In this document: piece by piece, positions 36,901-46,450 of the stretch
How positions within the stretch are numbered: the first letter of the stretch is position 1
Layout of the letters: every line of letters starts with the position of its first letter
Source: Atherinomorus stipes
Lineage: Eukaryota; Chordata; Actinopteri; Atheriniformes; Atherinidae
Length of the DNA stretch: 64,000 bases
Assembly: GCA_023101725.1 (NCBI GenBank)
Contig: JALJCO010000089.1
Coordinates: 62,001-126,000, forward strand
Direction: 5' to 3'
Position numbers and translations under genes: made by a program
The notes under the pieces: generated by a model
Databases searched by the model: none
What the model was told of the DNA's origin: nothing
The model's input: the letters and a program-made list of their open reading frames with translations, nothing else

Positions 36901-37099
36901 CGCCGCTCTGGAGGACAGCAGCAGAACGAAGCCGGAGCAGCTGGAGGGCCTGAAAAGCATGGTAGATGGACTGGAGAGGAAAGCAGCCAAGCTTGAAGGC
37001 CACGATCAGGCCATTTCTGCCCTGCAGGAAGCACTGCAGAAGACCACGCAGAGACTTTCCGTCTTATCCGAAAACAAGAAGGAAGACGGGGGTCCTTAG
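32023..37099 (+). CDS. ckap4: Cytoskeleton-associated protein 4 (CLIMP-63)
   Basis: Type II ER membrane protein that sets ER sheet width through its luminal coiled coil and binds microtubules with its cytosolic tail. Two exons are inferred: 32023-32336 and 35675-37099, joined CAG|GTTGGT...GTGCAG|GTG in phase 0. The N-terminus (MTAKNRQKNSEKPAAASQDD) is short, polar and lysine-rich. One transmembrane segment follows (about residues 48-70, SGLLITTVFYVALIGAAGF). The rest is a long Glu/Gln/Lys-rich coiled coil with the family block LQKLQNDLLRDLSEGI and EAREKDFSSLEKTVEERL, close to human CKAP4. Length would be about 579 residues against 602 in human. Exon 1 needs one extra base near the AAAA run at 32092-32095 to read through, a probable assembly deletion or real frameshift. 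Poly(A) signals AATAAA lie at 37419 and 37496. Recognition is firm; the exon 1 frame is uncertain. Confidence 0.93.
32337..33479. other. ckap4 intron, left part; no feature recognised
   Basis: The intron starts GTTGGT. Open frames here (32353-32745, 32835-33044) show no recognised domain. A short (AAAT)n run lies at 33430-33450. Confidence 0.45.
33657..33710. repeat. (TA)n then GATA microsatellite
   Basis: About 17 TA units followed by TAGATAGATAGC. Immediately downstream of the CATAATTTACAGACTT motif, as in the copy at 7500-7592. Confidence 0.9.
33921..33962. repeat. (TA)n microsatellite at the left edge of Tc1
   Basis: About 19 TA units followed by (CA)n. It sits just before the Tc1 end near 34000; TA-rich DNA is a favoured Tc1 target. 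Confidence 0.9.
33999..35417 (-). mobile_element. Tc1-like transposon with nearly full transposase
   Basis: The left end TACAGCTGTGTGAAAG is followed by an inner repeat CGGCCCTGTGTGAAAAAGTG (34171-34190). The right side holds the inverse CACTTTTTCACACAGGGCCATGG (35390-35412). Two repeat units per end are typical of IR/DR-type Tc1 elements. The outermost right end looks lost. Confidence 0.85.
34205..35200 (-). pseudogene. Tc1 transposase pseudogene, catalytic Asp to Asn
   Basis: Tc1-type DDE transposase on the minus strand, about 331 codons from ATG at 35200 (MRNKVIEIYQSGKHSKAISK) to the usual GGPTSC end. N-terminal paired-type helix-turn-helix (LGLRRTTVRTIIHKW) and GRPTKIT motif are recognisable, then the core GGGSVMVWGCFAASGPG. 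One in-frame TGA (35090-35092) splits it. Two positions that carry catalytic Asp in active relatives read Asn: LWTNET (usually LWTDET) and QQNNDPEHT (usually QQDNDPKHT). The third acidic residue is kept in HLNPIEM. Catalytically dead by sequence even if read through. Confidence 0.92.
35675..37099 (+). CDS. ckap4: ckap4 exon 2 (luminal coiled coil)
   Basis: Opens VESLRSNVDGLESSLSITR after the GTGCAG acceptor and runs 474 codons to TAG at 37097. Two tandem ~81-codon modules begin at 36638 and 36881, each starting EDLEKRLAALED and containing KPEQLE and GHDQAIS. GC content and codon use are clearly coding compared with the flanks. Confidence 0.95.
   Translation: MESLRSNVDGLESSLSITRVELEAAVSRVKRGEVETRRVEETLQKLQNDLLRDLSEGIKEVKEAREKDFSSLEKTVEERLAEVSQSIAASVAEFTEAQGEAQSQLADLKARLGDAEDPALIKQELSAIVDVVAEIKTAKQAADVTADSLREQISTVREELQTRNQEVASLSLEVDTVRSVVQETTGSLRQTVSAAEAGVQALKDQAATLQSSVEQATQAVHSVEEKVDAAAAEAQRKSEELESRVKSSEENGVSLSASLSDITTKVETLFAKYDAHESSLAAQGDAVERARTDLKQELEAVKSSVEEQRGEGSKGSSPQLTEDLEKRLAALEDGSRIKPEQLEALTTSAEELKSRAAQLDGHDQAISTLQEALQEVTQTVAALSEGEAGRGGEEGASLKQQVEDLEKRLAALEDSSRTKPEQLEGLKSMVDGLERKAAKLEGHDQAISALQEALQKTTQRLSVLSENKKEDGGP
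36638..37093 (+). repeat. Tandem ~81-codon duplication in ckap4
   Basis: Copy 1 begins at 36638 and copy 2 at 36881, both GAGGACTTGGAGAAGAGGCT, 243 bp apart (81 codons). Encoded blocks EDLEKRLAALED, KPEQLE, GHDQAIS and LQEALQ repeat in order. The modules differ at many third positions, so the duplication is not recent. Confidence 0.88.
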
Positions 37100-37520
37100 C
37101 TACACATTCACCTCAGGATACCAAATGTTAAGCAACAGGGACATTAATGAATCAAAGCGGGTGATAACAGCCCAGTTTTCTATTTTATTTTCATGAAGAA
37201 TTTCTCAAACTTGATAGCTGATGTCATGATGTTGCACACTTTGGTAGAAAAAGGGAACAGGAGGAGGAAGAGGGACAAAGCTGAACTGCTGATCTGTGAA
37301 TTCAAATCCACACTCATTCTGCACTGTAGTTTCATTTTCTGATGTTTTTTTTTCTGTTTTTAGACTTAAAAAGTGTTTGTGCCAAGGCTGTTTTTCTTTT
37401 TTTGATATCTTCACATGAAATAAATAAGCTCCTTTTGAGCTCTCCATTGTTTACTCACTACATGACGTTGCTTTCTTTTCTTTCTTTTTTAGAAGAATAA
37501 AACATTCTTGTTGACTTGAA
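37100..37520 (+). terminator. ckap4: ckap4 3' UTR with two poly(A) signals
   Basis: Follows the TAG. AATAAA hexamers lie at 37419-37424 and 37496-37501; the second is followed by T/G-rich sequence suited to cleavage. Either could be used. Confidence 0.65.
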
Positions 37521-37811
37521 GCTGTGAAGAATTATTTTGGGTGGGAACCAGATCAAGTTATTTCGTTTTGTGGTTCAGCTGCCTTTGCTGTTACATCATG
37601 AGTGGTGGCTTGATAGTACGGGTGGAGATATGTGTGGATTTACTGAGCAGGACTGAAATTATTAAGCAGAAACAATGTTCATCATTATTGTGCATGTAGG
37701 ATTTTAGTTAATGAAACCGGTTTTCTGTGTTAGAATTATCTTGTTTTGTGTCACTGATAATGATCTAAGGCAGGTTTGATCTTTAGTTTCGAGGTGAGGC
37801 TCATTAAAAAA

Positions 37812-38365
37812 TAGGGGATACACGATATAATCGGCCCCCTATAAAACTGAGTATCGGACATCGGCCACCCCACTGATATTTAACCGATCAGCCCGCTATT
37901 TCTAAAGTCTAAAAAAAATACAGACTTTAAACTTCTAAAAACTATGGGTGAGAAAAAATGCAGATACATTAAAATATCGCAATATTTTCATATGCTAATA
38001 TATTGACATTCAAAAAAGACGGTATCAATCTATTTTGCGATACAAAATCTTGCGATATTTCATCGTTCTGTTATGAAATCTCGCAAGAATTCACAAAAAT
38101 TTTGCAATATTTTCATATGCTGATATCATATTGACATTTAAAAATGCGGTATTGATCTATTTAACAAATGAAATCTCATGATATCGATATTTTGTCCCAC
38201 CCCTATTTTTCAAAGTGTCGGAAATTAATAATAAAACTGCTATTTGCAATGACTGCTTATGTTTTTCAGCTTTAATATCGGCATTGATATCAGTTATCGG
38301 CCACATGAGTTTTAAAATATCAACATATCGGATATCCGGCAAAATTCCAATTTTGCGCGTCCCTA
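37812..38365. mobile_element. TAGGGATGCACGAT-family copy downstream of ckap4
   Basis: Starts TAGGGGATACACGATATAATC and ends TTTTGCGCGTCCCTA. Contains the inner GTGAGAAAAAATGCAGATAC ... GATATTTTGTCCCACCCCTA unit. The opposite orientation to the copy at 39013 makes them an inverted pair. Confidence 0.8.
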
Positions 38366-39012
38366 AAAAAAAAAAAAAGAGAAATAAGTACTAAAGGAGG
38401 TTGTTCCACATTATTAACAGTCCCAGTTTCCATCCATTCTGGAAATAAGAATATTTCTGTAAATAAGAAGGCTGAAGTAGTGCAATACCTTTGCAAATAA
38501 TTAAAACATTGGACATTTCATGAAAACTCATCAGGCTTCATCAGGCAAATGCATCAAATTCAGAGATCAGCCGGTAAAAAGTCACTGATGAACAGCAGCA
38601 GGTATCTGAAGCTGCTGCTGGATTTCTCTATGCAGGAAACTCCAGAGGCTGCAGCGGTGCATAAAACTGAAATCCGTAACTGGCTGCCCACTGAGATGGG
38701 TTAAATGCAGAGGACAGAGTTCCTAATTGAGATTCATAAAGTATAAGTTATTATTACTTATATTAATACCATTATTAAAACTGTGTTTCAGCCCTACAGA
38801 GAGAAATGTTTGCTGTGGGTTCAGAATAGAGATGGACGATACCAAAATATTCCTGTTGATACAAGTAGTTTATCATGTACTTTTTCAATCACATGGTCAT
38901 ACAATTGGCATTAATATCTTGAATGCAAGGGGAATATTAGATATAAGCTAAACTTGAGAACAGAATTACTGAACAGAAATGCTTTTAAAACAAGAATAAA
39001 TAGCATTCAAAT

Positions 39013-39729
39013 TAGGGATGCACGATATTGGAATTTTGGCCGACAACCGATATTTTAAAACTTGTGGCGGATAACCGATATCGATACCGATATTAAAGCT
39101 GGAAGAAATAAGCAGTCATTGCAAATAGCAGTTTTGTTATCCGTTTCCAACACTTTGAAAAATAGGGGTAATATCGATTGAAATATCGCAATATTTTCAA
39201 ATGCAGATATATAATCGATATTTTAAGATGCAGTATTGATCTATTTTACTTACAAAATCTTGCAAGATTTCATAGTTCTGTTACAAACTCTCACAATATT
39301 TCATGAATTCTCGCGCGATTCCGTGGCTAAAATAGATTGATACTGTGTTTTTAAATGTCAATATGATATCAGCATATGAAAATATTGCGAAATTTTCGTG
39401 AATACTAACGAGATCTCGTGATATTTCATCGTTGTGTTATAAAATCTTGCGAGATTTTGTTAGTAAAATAGATCGATACTGCATTTTTAACTGTCAGTCT
39501 GATATCAGCATATGAAAATATCGCTTTTGATATTTCAGTGTATTGATATTTTTTCCCACGCCTAGTCTTTAGAAGTTTTAAAGACTGTAAAAAAGAAGTT
39601 TTTGAAGAAGAAGAAGTTTTTATTTTTTGTTTTTTTTTACTTTAGGAACAGCGAGCTGATCGTTTTAATATCGGTGGGGTGGCCAATGTCCGATATTCAG
39701 TTCGGGGCAGATTATATCGTGCATCCCTA
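39013..39729. mobile_element. TAGGGATGCACGAT-family copy, inverted partner
   Basis: Ends TAGGGATGCACGATATTGG and TTATATCGTGCATCCCTA. Flanking octamers ATTCAAAT and ATTTAAAT differ by one base, supporting a hAT-type insertion. Contains the inner unit ending CGATATTTTTTCCCACGCCTA. Confidence 0.87.
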
Positions 39730-39767
39730 ATTTAAATATCAAAGTTCTTTCATGAAAAGAGATACTG

Positions 39768-41990
39768 GCTCTCTTTTATCAAATGCGCATAGAAATGATC
39801 ACACATCTGATCGTGAATAGGATCGTAGATTGGATCCACGTGTGATTTATTAAAACGCACGTATTGGACCAATCTCGTAGTACGAACAAAAGAGTGTTGA
39901 TAAATACCATGGCTGAAATCCATCGTCATTTAAATGTCACGCCCACGGTTACGCCCTTAAACATGCATGTTTATGAGGCTTCGCCCAGCGAGGTTGAACC
40001 ATGAAGAGGAGAGATTCTGCCAAAAAAAGAAACTTTTGGGGGGGATCAAGACAGAATTCCTCATTTGTGAGGTGGGAAAGATTTAAGAGGTGCTGTTTGG
40101 CAGCTTAAAAACCGAAGTCAGAGACGTGCACAAAAACGCTGCACGGAAGAGGATCAGTCAGCCTCACTGGTGTGAACGACCAGCTGAGATATTAATAAAA
40201 GTCTCAATCTAGGCCTGGCTTATATATGGTTTATTCGTTTTACTAGTTATAAAATTTAATAATAGCCCACATCCGATAGCAACGTCACAATTCTTTAGCC
40301 AATGGGTCAAGAAAAAGTGGTCCAATATGAAACTCGCCACCAAAAGATGTTTCACCGGCCCCCACCTGTTATGAGTCCAACCCCTGCACCAACAGGTGGG
40401 TGTCAGTCAGATCTGAGCCTGACCCAGACAGGGACAGAAGAAAAGATAACTTGCATTAGCAAAGCTAAGGGACAGTCTACTGAGCACTTATACAACTTTA
40501 AGGTATATATTACTCATCAATTACTTACTTATTAATTTTAATTACACGTCCTGAACATTGTGTTGGGATACAAGGTATTGCCCTGGACTAGTTCAAGTCC
40601 CATTTATCTGAGAGGACATTCTCTGTCAAGCTTGAACATTTTCAGTCTTCCTCGGCTCCTCTGTCATGTGGGGTCCCCCAGGGGTCTATTCTTGGGCCAC
40701 TGCTCTTTACCCTGTACCTTCTTCCTCTGGGGTCTGTATTTAGGAAGCACAAGTGTGGTTTCCATATGTATGCTGATGACACCCAGGTCTATGTACCATT
40801 AAAACAAAAGTACTCTGACTCTTTTAAAGAACTTTAAATGTGTCTTGAAGAAGTTCAAGGCCTGGATGGCCTTGAACTTTCTTCATTTCAATGAAAAAAG
40901 ACAGCGGTTTTGGATTTTAGTCCTGGTGCAAGGGGTCCCCTCCTGTTGACTTGGGCCCTCTGGTGCAGTCCTCTAAGCCTGCTGTCACCAATCTGGGTTT
41001 TAATATGGACAGTGATTTTAATCTGGACAGGCAGATCAGTGCAGTGGTCAAAGCCAGCTTCTTCCAGCTGAGGCAGCTGGCCAAAACTAAGCATTTTCTT
41101 TTTTAAAAAAAGGGCTTTGAGACATTGATTCATGCTTTCATTACAACACGGCTGGATAATTGTAATTCTTTGTATTTTGGGCTCTCTCAGAAGTCGATGT
41201 CCCGTCTGCAGCTGGTGCAGAGTGCACGGAAGAGAGAGCACATTTCTCCTGTTTTAGCCTCCCTGCACTGGCTACCTGTTGCTTTTAGGGTTCATTTAAA
41301 AATCCTTTTATTTGTTTTTAAGGCTTTAAATTACCTTGCTCCCCCTTACCTCTCTGAGCTCTTACAAATACACACCCCCTCCCGGTCCCTCAGGTCAGCT
41401 GACCAGCTGCTGCTGGAGGTGCCGAGGACCCAGCGGAAGCTCAGAGGGGACAGGGTTTTTTCTGTGGTCCCTGCAGGTCAGACAGGCCTCCTCACTGTCC
41501 AGTTTTAAAACCCTTCTGAAAACCCACCTTTTTTCTTTGGCGTTTTACCCAGTATAAGTTGTTATTTATAAATTCTATGAATTGCTCATTTGTTGTGCTT
41601 TTTTTTTTTTAATGTTACACTCTCTTATCTTTTTTATCTGATTTTATGTCTGTTACACTGTTACTGTTTTTTTTTTTTTTTCTTTGTTGGAGGCTGTTGT
41701 AAAGGTATAGAAATAAAGTTGGCTTGAATTTTAAAAAAAACTTTTTTTTCTTTATTGAAAATTTTTCTAAATTTTTTTTTTGTTATTTTTTTTGTTTTTA
41801 ATTTCCTTTTTTTTTTTTTTTTTTTCATGTTCTGCTGTGCTGCGATACAAACCCTCACTGACTCAAACTTGCGCACACAAACTTAGAGCTGTTGTGAGAT
41901 TTGATCGTATCCTACGCTCGAGTCTTGCATGGAAATGGTCGCACAGATTTTCGTCGTACGATTGTTTGATAAATGGGGGTCACTGTATTT
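39768..41990. mobile_element. Probable Harbinger-like element split by an L2 LINE
   Basis: The left border CTCTTTTATCAAATGCGCAT and right border CGATTGTTTGATAAATGGGGG form an imperfect inverted pair of the 'TTTATCAAA' type. Between them lies unassigned sequence and a LINE at 40560-41745. No target duplication was found, so this assignment is tentative. Confidence 0.4.
40560..41745 (+). mobile_element. L2-type LINE, 5'-truncated reverse transcriptase
   Basis: One frame reads GVPQGSILGPLLFTLYLLPL, then MYADDTQVYVPL with the catalytic YADD at 40769-40780. Later pieces read VTNLGFNMDSDFNLD and HAFITTRLDNCNSLYFGL, then SPVLASLHWLPVAFR up to 41508, the C-terminal half of an L2/CR1-group reverse transcriptase. 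The 3' end GTATAGAAATAAAGTTGGCTTG (41705-41727) is a typical L2 tail. Frameshifts separate the pieces; 5' truncation is usual for LINE insertions. Confidence 0.85.
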
Positions 41991-43500
41991 TAAAAGAAGT
42001 TGACATGTTTCAACTGTCATTTCAGTCTTCAGAAACGTCATTTGAAATTTATTTAAAATGGTCCTTATCAGCTGAGGAATCCCGGAGGAGTCCCGGGGGG
42101 TGGGCCACCAGGCGGGAGAGACAGACCCGACGGCCACGGCCCCCCCTGCCGGCGGGGTGGTGTGAGAGTTCTTCTCTATCTTAAAAAAATTAGAAAAAAA
42201 AAAATTAAATAAATAAATAATATAGAGAAGAACCCAAAATAATAAAATAATATATAATTAAGAAAAAATAAAAAAAAAATATATATATATTTTTTAATAT
42301 ATATAATATAGGATTATTTTAATTAAATATATTAAAAAAAAAAAAATAAAAAAAAAAATTAAAAATTATAAAAAAAAAGAGAATAAATAAAATAAGAAAA
42401 AAAAAAAAAAAAAATAATATATGAACAAGAAGGCATCATAACACATATAAGACTACAATACACAAAATATTTTATTAAAAACTCTTAAAAGGGGGATTTT
42501 TATATGTATCCTCTCCAACGGGAACTCCCTAAAAAAAAACAATTTTATAGTTTGTGGATGAAGTATAGATTCACTCATGCACACCACCCCTCCTGTAGTT
42601 ATGAGAGGAGAGATGGTGAGGGGGGTTAGGGGAAGTGGAATGACATAACTTTCAAATAATAAAAAAAAAAAAAAAAAAAAACAAAAAAACAGAAGAAAAA
42701 ATAGAAAGAGGAAAAGAATTCTCCAAACTATCCAACAATCGGAACAATGGGGTTAATCTCGCAGGTACCTGAGAAATAAAACTCCTGAAGGAAAAATAAG
42801 GGAATGAAAAATAGGGAGTTATTACAAATACTCTGCTCTTCTCCTCCTATGAAGTAAATTGAAAGGGAAATTTCATCGAATAACCAAATATTAAAAAAAT
42901 TAAAAAAATTACTGAACAAAACAATCTAAACATAAAATAACTCATAAATCCAAAAAAAATTTTTAAGAAGGAAAAAAAGAGGGTGGGAAAATAATGAAAA
43001 TAAAATAAAAAATATTTTAATGAAATTAATAAAATTTAAAAAACCAGAAATACATCTAAAAAAAATCAATAAAAAAAAATAAAAAAGAAAAAGATGAAGA
43101 ATGAAGAAAAATATTATAGTTTAAATGAAATGAAAATTATAGTTTAAATTTTTCCGAATAGAGAAGCAAACAAACTATTTTTCTTACTAAGACGAGGTAT
43201 GGATGAATGAAACGGATGATAACCCGAATCCCAACCCGACCCGGGACATTCGCAGAAACCAAGCTAAAGAGGCTTTTCCCTCTGGCCGGGCCACAACCAT
43301 CCCAAGAGTGGGATAATCAGCTACTCCTTATGCGGGGGGGGGGGGGGGGGGGAGGAGGGGAGGGCCTTCCCCTCCCCCTGTACAAATGATGCATTCTGGC
43401 GGATTCCTTTCCTGTCCTTTGATAAAATCATGATGTAATCAAACCAAAATGATAAAAAAAAAAAAAAAAAAACTCACGCTGATTCACCTAACTCATCTCA
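41746..43500. other. Low-complexity A/T tract with GC islands; consensus doubtful
   Basis: Long T and A homopolymers, then about 1 kb of A-rich sequence with almost no structure (42180-43170), broken by GC-rich patches (42080-42170 and 43205-43390) and an 18-base G run at 43334. I find no gene. The texture suggests simple sequence whose consensus is poorly resolved. Confidence 0.5.
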
Positions 43501-44290
43501 GTGTGGACATGACCTTTATTTTAATCACACTGGTTCTAAACCAAAAACCAGGTTGGGGTCCCCAAAGCTTATGTGTTCTCTGCTAAATCTGTCCAGTTTT
43601 TGAGGTTTTTCTGCTGTGGAATAAAAGTAAGACGTGTTTTCTGACTGCAGTAAAGACAACGCTTCATCCCATGATTCAGAAACACCAGCAGAATCTTTGG
43701 CTGCTATGAGTATTAAGAGAGAAAAACTCATGGTGGGGTCATCATCATCCCCTGACCCCAACCCTACTGAGAACCTGGGGAGGAATCTTTAACAGGAAGA
43801 TCCAAACAGCAACTTTAGGAGGAAATTCTGACCTGAATGAAATCCAGACACAAACTATTCATGGATTTCCAGGTTAAATAGAAAAGAGAGTTGATATATC
43901 ACGGAAAGGCTCTGTGATATCGTACCAACTCTCTTATCCATGTTAACACAACACTAGAAAAAATGCTTTTTGGTTTGTTTTTAGAAAAATGATCCACAAA
44001 ACACATTAAATTGACAAAAGTAATAAGTAAAAATTCTGAAATTCTGAAAACTATGACATTGACTCTGAATTGCGGTTGAAATATCAAAAACAAACACAAA
44101 AAATTAACATAAGTAAACAAGCATGATGGGGCTCCACAGCTAAACATTTTGTTGAGCAACACACTGAGACAATCACTGCAATCAGGTGTTTTCTGTAACG
44201 TCCAATCAGATGTCTGCGCCTGTTGACAGGTGTTTTGGCCCACTGTTCATGAGCTAGGTGCTATAGTTGGTCTGGGACAGTTTTAAAATT
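43501..44290. mobile_element. Tc1/mariner fragments
   Basis: Near 43745 the plus strand reads DPNPTENLGRNL, which resembles the third-acid block of Tc1 transposases (PDLNPIENxW). The minus strand at 44165-44245 reads EQWAKTPVNRRRHLIGRYRK-like sequence, which resembles the Tc1 C-terminus. The two fragments have opposite polarity, so at least two decayed copies are mixed here. Confidence 0.45.
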
Positions 44291-44464
44291 TTATTTTTTT
44301 AAATTATTATTTTCAGACAAAATTCAAAAGCAATAAACTATTTCACTGAATTATATTTTTGTGAATTTTTATTTATTAGTAAAATGAAATGAAATGAAAA
44401 TGAAATGAAAAATACTTTATTCATCCCGGAGGGGAAAATTAATATTGAAAAAATCAATTTTTTA

Positions 44465-44495
<31 letters not shown>

Positions 44496-44499
44496 TAAA

Positions 44500-45060
44500 T
44501 ATTGTTCTTTTTTAGGGGGGGGGGTGGTGGGGGGAAAGAAATTCTGTATCTCTCCGCCCTACAGCAGAGAACATGAAGCCGCCCACAAACAAAATATATA
44601 GATTCTTCACTGTGGTGTGGGGGGGGGGGGGGGAGGGTCCTTCAATATATTAAATAGGTTGGGGAGCATTTTGAAGAACCATCATCCCAGCGGCTCAAGG
44701 GTCCCAGAACAAAAAAACAACTTTTTAGATGATTTTATAGGGTCTTCAAGTCTCTGATTATGATGCAGCTTCCCCAGCAGATGCTGCAAAGCTAATTGCA
44801 ATTTCCACAACAGACTTGTAGAAGATCTGCAACATCTTGGTGCAGACGCAGAATGATCTCGGGTTCCTTAAGAAGAAGAGTCTGCGTTGACCTTTCTGTT
44901 GAAGTAGGCGGAGAGTGAGTTCCAGTTGAGTCTGTTGTCGGGCTGGACTCCAAGGTAATGGTACTTCCCCCCCCCCTCCCCCCAACCTCCTCTTCCAGGA
45001 GGGGGAGAGGGGAATATTCCTTATTCTTCTCCTCCTGAAGTCAAAAAACATTTCTTAATT
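44500..45060 (-). mobile_element. Non-LTR retrotransposon fragment (RT C-terminus)
   Basis: The minus-strand frame (45051 to 44758) contains QLELTLRLLQQKGQRRLFFL, then LRNPRSFCVC and LQIFYKSVVEIAISFA. This is the block after the polymerase core seen in fish LINEs ('..KGQSRLYFLRRLRSFGV..LQMFYQSVVESVL..'). G-runs at 44514-44536 and 44620-44636 and a C-run at 44967-44985 interrupt it. Confidence 0.6.
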
Positions 45061-45883
45061 TTGGCGGGAATTTAGAAGAGGTGAATTGTAATTCACCAAT
45101 TCAAAAAATAATGAAAATTCCCCTGCACCCATTTTCCTTCTCATCATCACAGAACCAAAAAATAACAGAGTCATAAGAATATTTCTAATTCAAATAAAAA
45201 TAAATTTAATAAATTAAAAAATAATAATAATTTAATAAATAAATAGTAATTCAAATAAACTATTTTCTTTGATTTTGAAGACGATTGTATGTAATGCAAA
45301 AAAGAATACACCAAATGTATATTTTCAATCTATTTAATGATTTAAAAATGTTACGCAGAATATAGTAAACTAGATTTTGAGTGATTGGAGTTTTGTGCAA
45401 TTAAAATCCAGATTATTACATTACCTGGTATCGTTCTTGACAGTGTAACTCACACAATGTGCTGAACTTGTCAAACTGCTGCAGAGAGAAACTGTCAATC
45501 ATCTGCTTTGCAACAGTGCTGAACTCTTTCATTTTCAGATCACAAACATGACATGAAGTTTTTCCAGGTGTTCTGCGGAACTGTGCTTCTCTATGCAACA
45601 CCTGCTTGAGCACTTCACCAGAAAAGGTCTGTCTTCTGTGCAGCCGGAAGGCATTTGGACACACGAGCTGTTTAAGTGATGTAAAAGAGACCTTCAGAGT
45701 CAAGAAACTGGAATTTCAGGTTTTTTAATACACTCATGACAGACACGAGGAGCTTGACATGCAATGTTTGCATCAATCAGAGGCAGAAACTTGTGTTTAA
45801 TTAGTAACAAAAAACGGTTTATTTCAGTAAAGAAACAGCAGTACAGCAGGTGTTCAGACCCAAAAAGGCAAAAAACTCAATGT
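45061..45883. other. ikbip 3' flank and unassigned open frame
   Basis: Contains a possible ikbip poly(A) signal (TTTATT on plus, 45819-45824, i.e. AATAAA on minus). A 95-codon minus-strand frame at 45416-45703 has a Cys/His cluster (CHVC...CELHC) of unknown origin. Confidence 0.45.
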
Positions 45884-46450
45884 TCATGTTGGTTTTTGCA
45901 TCTCTCCGATATCGGATATATCGGCTATTTCACTAACCTGTTTAGATGTAACACTTAAATCTCCCTCAACTGCAGTCAGGTTTGATAAAGTCTGTCGGAG
46001 CTCAGCGATCTCCTGCTCCCTTTTGGCGAGATCTTCCGCTAATCGCCCGATCCTAAGAGTCAGATCCGACACCTGAGGCTCAAACGCCCCAAAGTCTCTT
46101 TTAATAGCAGCCACCTTTGGTTTGAGGTCACTGGCAAAGGTCACTGTTCTTATGAGGCGAGCCCGGCCGCTCTCCAGCTCCCTCAACTGCTCTGAGATCT
46201 GCACGTCGGCTTTGTTGAGCTCAGGGATGCGTCTGCCGAGCCGCTCTATGGCCTGAGCGTTGCGTTCGGATGCAGATCGGAGATTGGAGACGCGGTCGAT
46301 GCTGCCGGCCAGCACGTCTCCGATGCGTTTGACCATGTTACGCTCCACCTGACTGGTCTTGTCCTCCAGCTCTCCCACCTGCGCCAGCAGAGACTCCAAC
46401 TCAGAATGCAGGCCGTCCATCCGCCGCACATCTGTCCTCACGGCCGACAC
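45884..46450 (-). CDS. ikbip: ikbip last exon of long form
   Basis: Acceptor CTGCAG|GTGTCGGCC; 188 codons from VSAVRTDVRRMDGLHSELES to GEMQKPT then stop. Corresponds to human from 'SVKTDIRRISG' to the C-terminus. Confidence 0.95.
   Translation of the reverse strand: MSAVRTDVRRMDGLHSELESLLAQVGELEDKTSQVERNMVKRIGDVLAGSIDRVSNLRSASERNAQAIERLGRRIPELNKADVQISEQLRELESGRARLIRTVTFASDLKPKVAAIKRDFGAFEPQVSDLTLRIGRLAEDLAKREQEIAELRQTLSNLTAVEGDLSVTSKQVSEIADISDIGEMQKPT

Noticed and set aside
35644..37034. Minus-strand open frames across ckap4 exon 2
   Set aside because: Antisense to a repetitive coiled-coil exon; Ser/Leu-rich composition follows directly from Glu/Leu codons on the other strand.
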